The notes beneath the pieces are model-generated. The model was given only the letters and a program-made list of their open reading frames with translations. It made no database searches and was not told where the DNA came from. The translations under genes and the position numbers were made by a program. Of a DNA stretch of 64,000 bases, positions 59,462-64,000 are shown piece after piece (the stretch's first letter is position 1; each line of letters begins with the position of its first letter). Origin of the DNA: CAIKNB01 sp041658705 (lineage in GTDB: Bacteria > Patescibacteriota > Patescibacteriia > 2-12-FULL-60-25); the NCBI GenBank assembly GCA_041658705.1, contig JBAZZT010000002.1:1-64000 (forward strand), given 5' to 3'.

Positions 59462-60466
59462 ATGCCCGCCAACCCCTTCGAAACCGCCCCAAATCTCACC
59501 GCTTCCCACATCCGTAGGCAAGATTTGCCGACTTCGGTCAGGCGTTACGCTGATAAATTAGCTGCGCAGATAAAAGCCATCTACGCCAAATACGGCGCCA
59601 AGAATTTCGAAGAGCTGAAAGAGAATAAGAAGCTATCAGCCCAAGATGCGCGCAAGGTGGCGGATTTGCTCAAAGCCTTCCAGAAAGCCGTCGAGAAGAA
59701 TGAAATCGAATCGGTAAGCCCGCAGGAAGCAGTCGAGACTCTGGGCCGCGAGAATGTCCATGGCATAGAAGATGTCGAAGCTATGCTGGGAAAAGACTTC
59801 ATCGATATCTCGAAAGTCCCACCCATCCCATACACCTCCGAAGATCTTGAGAAATCCAAAGAGATCAAAGAAAAGACCGGCGTCGAAGAGATGCTCGTAC
59901 TCTTCGTCGCGGACAAGGACGGAACACCCTTAACCGGTGAGCGAATGAGCGGACTCATCCAAACTGAATACGACAAGCTCGGCCTAGGTAATTTCCTGCA
60001 CGACACCGATTGGTACAGGAACGAGGACTTCTTCACGAAGCTCGGCTTGAACTACGAATGGAAGCTCATCACTAAGCAGACCATCCCTGATTCAAAGAAC
60101 AAACGACATCATCACGAACCCGAAGGCACCTTCACCCACCAAGACACCCAGGAATACGCCATCGAGGAATACGTTGAGAAGCTCGATATCCCGCGTGATC
60201 AACTGCATCGTCCAGAACCGTTCCAGATGCTTTACGCTACCGCTCTCCACTTGATCGCGACCGAGCGTCTAAACGGCAAGGGCAAAGGTGAACGCACCCT
60301 CGCAAATGAGTATCACTGGTCCGGTGTACGCACTTCGGATTGGAAACCTGTGTACGTCGGCCGTGCCGATTCGGATGGCGCGGGCGTGGACGCGCGTTCT
60401 CGTTTCGTCCCGCGTGGTAATCTTGGTGTTTGTCTTTCGCGCGAGCCTTCTTCTTCTGAATCCTAG
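59462..60466 (+). CDS. Variable-C-terminus family protein 2
   Basis: Second paralog (334 aa), ten bases after the first and probably co-transcribed. The body is very similar to paralogs 1 and 3 (IRRQDLPTSVRRYADKLAAQI, NKKLSAQDARKVADLLKAFQK, GVEEMLVLFVADKDGTPLTGE, HRPEPFQMLYATALHLIATER). It starts MPANPFETAPNLTASH and lacks the translated RepD palindrome. Its variable window (60323-60433) reads GVRTSDWKPVYVGRADSDGA and GVDARSRFVPRGNLGVC and is followed by LSREPSSSES. No other domain recognised. Confidence 0.72.
   Translation: MPANPFETAPNLTASHIRRQDLPTSVRRYADKLAAQIKAIYAKYGAKNFEELKENKKLSAQDARKVADLLKAFQKAVEKNEIESVSPQEAVETLGRENVHGIEDVEAMLGKDFIDISKVPPIPYTSEDLEKSKEIKEKTGVEEMLVLFVADKDGTPLTGERMSGLIQTEYDKLGLGNFLHDTDWYRNEDFFTKLGLNYEWKLITKQTIPDSKNKRHHHEPEGTFTHQDTQEYAIEEYVEKLDIPRDQLHRPEPFQMLYATALHLIATERLNGKGKGERTLANEYHWSGVRTSDWKPVYVGRADSDGAGVDARSRFVPRGNLGVCLSREPSSSES
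60323..60433 (+). other. Hypervariable window 2 (37 codons)
   Basis: Compared with window 3, 20 of 37 residues differ; 12 of those changes leave the third codon base untouched, while flanking codons stay nearly identical. See findings. Confidence 0.72.
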
Positions 60467-60533
60467 GACACTTCTCGTTTGATTCCTCTGCCGCATCTTC
60501 CGTCCAAAGACCAGATGAGATATAATTTATTTC

Positions 60534-60941
60534 ATGCCGCAGCATTTGAAAAAGGTGAACAAAAAAATCACCGCTCGCCGCAGCGTCGCGCGCAAACGAA
60601 CAGTCAAACGGCAGACCGCATCCGAGCGACATGCTTTGCGCCACGAAAAGCAGCGGGTGAAGGTTTGGGCGCTGTTGAGCTTGGCGGCTTTTCTCGTCTC
60701 GTATATCGCTTCGATCGTGCGTGGCGACTGGGGAGCTTTGCCGTTTTTCTACGGCGCTTTGGCGCTCACGCTCGTCATGTTGCTCGAAGCTTTGATCCGA
60801 GGACGATTGTGGATCTTCGAAACCGATTTCAGCCGGACCTTCGGTCATCCCCATATCGGATTGCGCCTCATCTTCTTCAGCGTCGCCAGCCTGCTCGTGC
60901 TCGAAACCGCCATCATCACCGTCCTGTTCATCAGGTCTTGA
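60534..60941 (+). CDS. Basic membrane protein, 135 aa
   Basis: A strongly basic cytosolic N-terminus (residues 1-43: KKVNKKITARRSVARKRTVKRQ...) is followed by three membrane helices (about 45-63, 70-90, 112-133). Not recognised. TATAAT (60521-60526) ends seven bases before the ATG, predicting a leaderless mRNA. The basic tail could bind nucleic acid or ribosomes at the membrane, but nothing shows this. Confidence 0.68.
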   Translation: MPQHLKKVNKKITARRSVARKRTVKRQTASERHALRHEKQRVKVWALLSLAAFLVSYIASIVRGDWGALPFFYGALALTLVMLLEALIRGRLWIFETDFSRTFGHPHIGLRLIFFSVASLLVLETAIITVLFIRS

Positions 60942-61166
60942 CGCACCGCGCCATCTAAGCTAGCTTAAAAGTATGAACAATATGCAGCACTGGATTACGC
61001 CTAACGCCACCGGTTGTTTTTACGACTCGGCGGCTTTGCGTATTCCCGTGCGGCATAATGCCTGAACCCTTTTTAACGTTCAGGCCTTGCAGCGGCCCGG
61101 GAATGATCCCGGGTCGTTGTGTTTTTGGACGGTTGATGATCGACGCACCTTACAACGGAGTGACTC
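60942..61166. other. Intergenic leader of the MFS gene with two hairpins
   Basis: A CATAAT box (61054-61059) is followed by CCTGAAC...GTTCAGG (61061-61084) and by GGCCCGGGA-ATGA-TCCCGGGTC (61093-61115) with TTGTGTTTTT after it, a terminator-like hairpin inside the leader. SD GGAG precedes ATG 61167. A 30-codon ORF (60973-61065) starting MNNMQHWITP is possible but unsupported. Confidence 0.5.
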
Positions 61167-62369
61167 ATGCATCCTGCGCGCTTCTACACGCTCCTCCAGT
61201 TCCTCATACGCTTCGGCGAGTGCTTAGCGGTCGGAATCTATATCCCATTCCTGTATCATCTGGGATTGTCCAAGGCCGAGATCTTCTTCATCAACGCCGT
61301 GTACTGGCTCACCATCTTCGCGACGGAAGTGGTGACCGGCGCTTTGGCGGACGGCAAAAGCCGCGCTTGGTCGGTGCGCGTGGGACTATTCCTATGCGCA
61401 GCCAGCTCGCTGGTTTATCCCTTCGCCGGCCACGTTCATCTCAAATGGTTCATCATATCCGTCGCGCTGACGGCGGAAATCATCGAGGGCATTGGCAACT
61501 CGTTCATCTCCGGCGCCCTGCAAGCTTGGCTGGCGGATGCGCTGGGACGGCGCGGCGAAAAACAAAACCTGAAACGCGCTTATGCGTCAGCGGGTTATTG
61601 GGGTTCGCTCGGAGCGCTCTGCGGCGGCAGCGCAAGCTTTGGCCTGCTCTATCTCGGCTTCAATGTCGGGTGGTTGACGCGGACCGCCTTCATCCTCGTG
61701 GCCCTGGCGGTTGCCTTTAAGTGGATGAATGGAGAAGGGGAGCCGCTGCGGCGCATGACCGAAATCCAGGCTCTGCGCGCAAGCTGTCGCCTCTTGATGA
61801 CCAATCGCATGTTGGTCTGGATATCCGTCGTCTCGATGTTCTTCGGGCTGGTCCTGACCTTCAACCTGACCTGGGTCCCGCACTTTACGCAGCAGTCCGT
61901 GGGCTTGGGCCTCGGCGTCTGGGTCGCCTGTTCTCTCGGACTCGCTGCCGGCGGCAAGATCGTTGAAGAGTGGAAAAACTTAAGGGAGCGCGAGGTGACA
62001 AGCATCGTAGCCGCGAACTTGCTGGCCGGCGCCGGACTCGCTGCCCTGGGTTTGTGCCCGGGGATGGCTCTGCCCATCATCTTCGTGCTGCTGCATGAAA
62101 TGGGTCGCGGTATGTTCTATCCGCTCATCGACGGCAGCATCTACAACCGCGTAGACAGCTCGTATAAAGCGACTTTCGGCTCGCTTCACTCCATGATTAG
62201 CCGCCTGGGTTTCGGCATCGTGCTGTTCATCGGCTGGTTGATGATGAAGGGCGAAAAATCCGAAACTTCCGACTCACGCATCTGGCTCTTTTCCGGCTTG
62301 ACGCTCATCTGCGCCGCTTCAATCGCTTGGTTGCTGCGACCAAAAAACGAGACCCGCCAAGCCCTCTGA
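61167..62369 (+). CDS. Major facilitator superfamily transporter
   Basis: A 400-aa protein with eleven to twelve hydrophobic helices. The motif after the second helix, GALADGKSRAWSVRVG, is the MFS motif A (GxLADxxGRK-like). The central loop holds GEGEPLRRMTE. Substrate unknown; drug or metabolite export is typical for this group. Unlike most genes here it has an SD (GGAG) and a structured leader with a terminator-like hairpin, so it may be attenuated. It is convergent with paralog 3 and followed by a strong terminator. Confidence 0.85.
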   Translation: MHPARFYTLLQFLIRFGECLAVGIYIPFLYHLGLSKAEIFFINAVYWLTIFATEVVTGALADGKSRAWSVRVGLFLCAASSLVYPFAGHVHLKWFIISVALTAEIIEGIGNSFISGALQAWLADALGRRGEKQNLKRAYASAGYWGSLGALCGGSASFGLLYLGFNVGWLTRTAFILVALAVAFKWMNGEGEPLRRMTEIQALRASCRLLMTNRMLVWISVVSMFFGLVLTFNLTWVPHFTQQSVGLGLGVWVACSLGLAAGGKIVEEWKNLREREVTSIVAANLLAGAGLAALGLCPGMALPIIFVLLHEMGRGMFYPLIDGSIYNRVDSSYKATFGSLHSMISRLGFGIVLFIGWLMMKGEKSETSDSRIWLFSGLTLICAASIAWLLRPKNETRQAL

Positions 62370-62373
62370 CCAA

Positions 62374-62405
62374 AACCCCATCCGCAAAAGGATGGGGTTG
62401 TTTTG
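62374..62405 (+). terminator. Terminator of the MFS gene
   Basis: AACCCCATCC-GCAAAA-GGATGGGGTT, then GTTTTG. Confidence 0.88.
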
Positions 62406-62451
62406 AAAAAAATTACGAATGCAAAAAAATTAAGTGTCAAAGAATCAAGGG

Positions 62452-63495
62452 TCAAGTGTCCAAGGATTTGGTAGAAAAAGACTCACGCGAAAGACCCACC
62501 CCCAGACCACCATCCCGACCGTCACGGGAGTCCCCAAACACGTACGCGCCGCCCGAATCGGCATAGCCGACGCCCACGAAGCGCCCAACCGAGGAAAGAA
62601 CATCAGACCAGTGATACTCGTTTACGAGGATGCGTTCGCCTTTGCCCTGGCCATTGAGGCGTTCGGTCGCAATCAGATGGAGAGCGGTGGCGTAGAGCAT
62701 CTGGAAAGGTTCTGGACGATGCAACAGGTCACGAGGGATATCAAGCTTCTTGGCGTATTCCTCGATGACGTACTCTTGGGTGTCTTGGTGGGCGAAGCTG
62801 TCTCCAGGTTCGTGATGATGGTGTTTGTTCTTCGAATCGGGGATGGTTTGTTTGGTGATGAGCTTCCATTCGTACTTCAGGCCTAGCTTCTTGAAGAGGT
62901 CCTCGTCCTTGTACCAATCGACTTTATAGAGGAATTTACCTAGAGCGAGCTTGTCGTATTCAGCTTGGATGAGTCCGTTCATGCGCTCTCCGGTGAGGGG
63001 TGCGCCGTCCTTATCCGCGACGAAGAGCACAAGCATCTCTTCAACGCCGGTCTTCTCTTTGATCTCTTTGGACTTCTCAAGGTCCTCCGTGGTGTATGGG
63101 ATGGGTGGGACTTTGGAGACGTCGACGAAACCTTCGCCCAGCACGGCTTCGACATCTTCGATGCCATGGACGTTCTCGCGGCCTAGGATTTCAATGGCTT
63201 CCTGCGGGCTGACCGATTCGATTTCGTGCTTCTCGACAGCTTTCTGGAAGGCTTTGAGCAGATCCGCGACTTTCCGTGCGTCTTGCGCCGATAGCTTCTT
63301 ATTCTCTTTCAGCTCTTCGAAGTTCTTCGCTCCGTATTTGGCGTAGACTTCTTTTATCTGGGCTGCGAGCTTATCGGCGTAACGTCTGACCGCCGTCGGC
63401 AAATCCTGCCGACGGATGCCGGAGGTATTAGGTAGCCCTTCGACTGGTTCAGGGACTATTTTTCTTTGGGGGATCTCGAAGGGATTAGAGTTCAT
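62452..63495 (-). CDS. Variable-C-terminus family protein 3
   Basis: Third paralog (347 aa), on the opposite strand. It starts MNSNPFEIPQRK and, like paralog 1, carries a translated RepD segment (KIVPEPVEGLPNTSG). The body is closest to paralog 2 (KNFEELKENKKLSAQ, EKHEIESVSPQEAIEILGRE, KLITKQTIPDSKNKHHHHEPGD). The variable window (62494-62604) reads DVLSSVGRFVGVGYADSGGA and YVFGDSRDGRDGGLGVG, and the end is LSRESFSTKSLDT, matching the KSLDT end of paralog 1. Confidence 0.72.
   Translation of the reverse strand: MNSNPFEIPQRKIVPEPVEGLPNTSGIRRQDLPTAVRRYADKLAAQIKEVYAKYGAKNFEELKENKKLSAQDARKVADLLKAFQKAVEKHEIESVSPQEAIEILGRENVHGIEDVEAVLGEGFVDVSKVPPIPYTTEDLEKSKEIKEKTGVEEMLVLFVADKDGAPLTGERMNGLIQAEYDKLALGKFLYKVDWYKDEDLFKKLGLKYEWKLITKQTIPDSKNKHHHHEPGDSFAHQDTQEYVIEEYAKKLDIPRDLLHRPEPFQMLYATALHLIATERLNGQGKGERILVNEYHWSDVLSSVGRFVGVGYADSGGAYVFGDSRDGRDGGLGVGLSRESFSTKSLDT
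62494..62604 (-). other. Hypervariable window 3 (37 codons)
   Basis: It ends with the glycine codon (GGT) before LSR, where paralogs 1 and 2 have Cys (TGT). Variable codons again are mainly NNY. See findings. Confidence 0.72.
63428..63466. repeat. RepD element inside paralog 3
   Basis: GGTAGCCCTTCGACTGGTTCAGGGACT, translated on the minus strand as VPEPVEGLP. Confidence 0.8.
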
Positions 63496-63659
63496 GCTAT
63501 CCGCAGTTTATGCTAATGAAGCCGCGGAATCAAATATAGCGCGTCGCGCCCGTATCACAGAAATTGCCGATAGGACAAAACTGTGATGTTTTTGGTTCAT
63601 CAGGATTTCACCTATTCCATGGAAATAGTTCTGGCGCTTTCCGCAACTTAACCCAAACC

Positions 63660-63701
63660 GCATTTCCCAAAAACCCGCGGCCGCGGGTTTTTGGGAAATG
63701 C
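63660..63701. repeat. Perfect 42-bp palindrome
   Basis: Left arm GCATTTCCCAAAAACCCGCGG and its exact reverse complement, with no loop. It is not part of the other families in the window and has no neighbouring T-run. Confidence 0.92.
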
Positions 63702-63761
63702 AGAAACCCCGCAGTTTGTCGAAGGACTACCGTGTCTGGATAAGTATCCCTTGGACCCCCG

Positions 63762-63791
63762 CGTAGGGGCAATTCATGAATTGCCCCTACG
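63762..63791. repeat. RepC palindrome, copy 11
   Basis: CGTAGGGGCAATT-CATG-AATTGCCCCTACG, identical to 58299-58328. Confidence 0.92.
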
Positions 63792-63805
63792 GGAATATTG
63801 AAATA

Positions 63806-63906
63806 ATTCCTGAGCTTGTCGAAGGACTTCCATGTCGGAATTAGGTAGCCCTTCGACTCCGCTGGCGCGGAGTTTACCCCGCACTCGATGCGGGGCTCAG
63901 GGAATA
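63806..63906. repeat. RepD palindrome with GAGCCCCGCATCG insert
   Basis: ATTCCTGAGCTTGTCGAAGG...CCTTCGACTCCGCTGGCGCGG...CCCCGCACTCGATGCGGGG-CTCAGGGAAT. Confidence 0.82.
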
Positions 63907-63915
63907 TTTAATTTT

Positions 63916-64000
63916 TTACTTCGTTACCGGCAGCGGCACGTTTTTGGCGTTGGTCGGGATGACCGGAGCTGTTTTTGGGGCGGTGGGTTGCGCGGCCGTG
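63916..64000 (-). CDS. C-terminal end of a gene (truncated by window edge)
   Basis: On the minus strand an open frame runs in from the window end and stops at TAA 63916-63918. The visible residues are Pro/Ala/Thr-rich (TAAQPTAPKTAPVIP and TNAKNVPLPVTK), as in a low-complexity tail. The product cannot be named. Confidence 0.5.
   Translation of the reverse strand, partial: TAAQPTAPKTAPVIPTNAKNVPLPVTK

Larger units (their letters stand above)
63496..63915. other. Gene-free region with a 42-bp perfect palindrome and repeats
   Basis: It contains the perfect palindrome 63660-63701, a RepC element (63762-63791) and a RepD element (63806-63906). CTATTCCATGGAAATAG is a smaller near-palindrome at about 63612-63628. 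No ORF of note. Confidence 0.65.

Noticed and set aside
60973..61065. 30-codon ORF upstream of the MFS gene
   Set aside because: No SD, no family and overlap with the possible -10 box; it could be a leader peptide but nothing supports it.
61093..61125. Terminator of the 60534 gene at the MFS leader hairpin
   Set aside because: It lies more than 150 nt after the stop and past a -10-like box; a leader element of the MFS gene fits equally well, so it is listed only within the intergenic entry.
63660..63701. The perfect palindrome as a Rho-independent terminator
   Set aside because: There is no T-run on either strand and no gene ends next to it.
58412..64000. A reverse transcriptase or template repeat for the variable windows
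   Set aside because: I read both strands of 57-64 kb and found no RT motif (YxDD) and no second copy of the windows outside the three genes.

Overview
The window looks like a chromosomal segment of a Patescibacteria (CPR) bacterium, possibly an ATP-synthase-bearing, moderately GC-rich lineage such as Ca. Uhrbacteria. This is inference. It rests on compact housekeeping proteins, almost no Shine-Dalgarno (SD) sequences in front of housekeeping genes, -10 boxes 5-9 nt before many ATGs, many lineage-restricted hypotheticals and dense small intergenic palindromes. TGA is used as an ordinary stop, so code 11 applies. No rRNA, CRISPR array, transposase, integrase or reverse transcriptase is visible. 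There is one tRNA (Asn).

Layout. 0-11.4 kb: rRNA methyltransferases (rsmE, rsmI), pgi, a CIRCE-controlled clpB, a lipoprotein, cvpA and tatD. 11.5-18.9 kb: a complete F1Fo ATP synthase operon in canonical order, with palindromic repeats in its spacers. 18.9-21.5 kb: a 2'-5' RNA ligase family enzyme, a WecG/TagA glycosyltransferase, a hypothetical and a C39-like peptidase. 21.6-25.8 kb: divergent pair of a Gly/Ala-rich lipoprotein and a superfamily II helicase fused to a sigma-70 region 4 domain. 25.9-30.3 kb: gltX, a murein hydrolase activator and dus. 30.4-33.7 kb: a cluster of four related minus-strand proteins sharing promoter, SD and terminator design, interleaved with two small membrane proteins. 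33.7-39 kb: uvrB, then dnaG-rpoD. 39-41.4 kb: an Ig-domain protein bracketed by a 133-bp duplication of the rpoD 3' end, a zincin and a small hypothetical. 41.6-46.9 kb: tRNA-Asn, an AT-richer TIM-barrel/methyltransferase pair, a DUF4349 protein, a lipoprotein, a decayed Doc-type toxin locus and a zinc-ribbon protein. 47-53.8 kb: a flavoprotein, a methyltransferase-queD operon, metK behind a probable SAM riboswitch with terminator, and greA. 53.9-64 kb: a phosphodiester glycosidase, lipoproteins, a shortened glycerol-kinase-like protein, a cupredoxin that lost its copper ligands, an MFS transporter, and three paralogous proteins whose last 37-codon window is hypervariable.

Main points. (1) The three paralogs at 58.4-63.5 kb end in equal-length variable windows. 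Between two of them most amino-acid changes fall on codon positions 1 and 2, as in variable regions of diversity-generating retroelements (DGRs); the RT and template repeat are not in this window. (2) Several palindrome families have inserted in frame into conserved genes (dus twice, dnaG, two of the paralogs) or supply a gene's C-terminus (the 47.6-kb flavoprotein). (3) Two expression styles coexist: short-leader or leaderless housekeeping genes, and accessory genes with TTGACA-N16/17-TTAAAT-type promoters, strong SDs and strong terminators.
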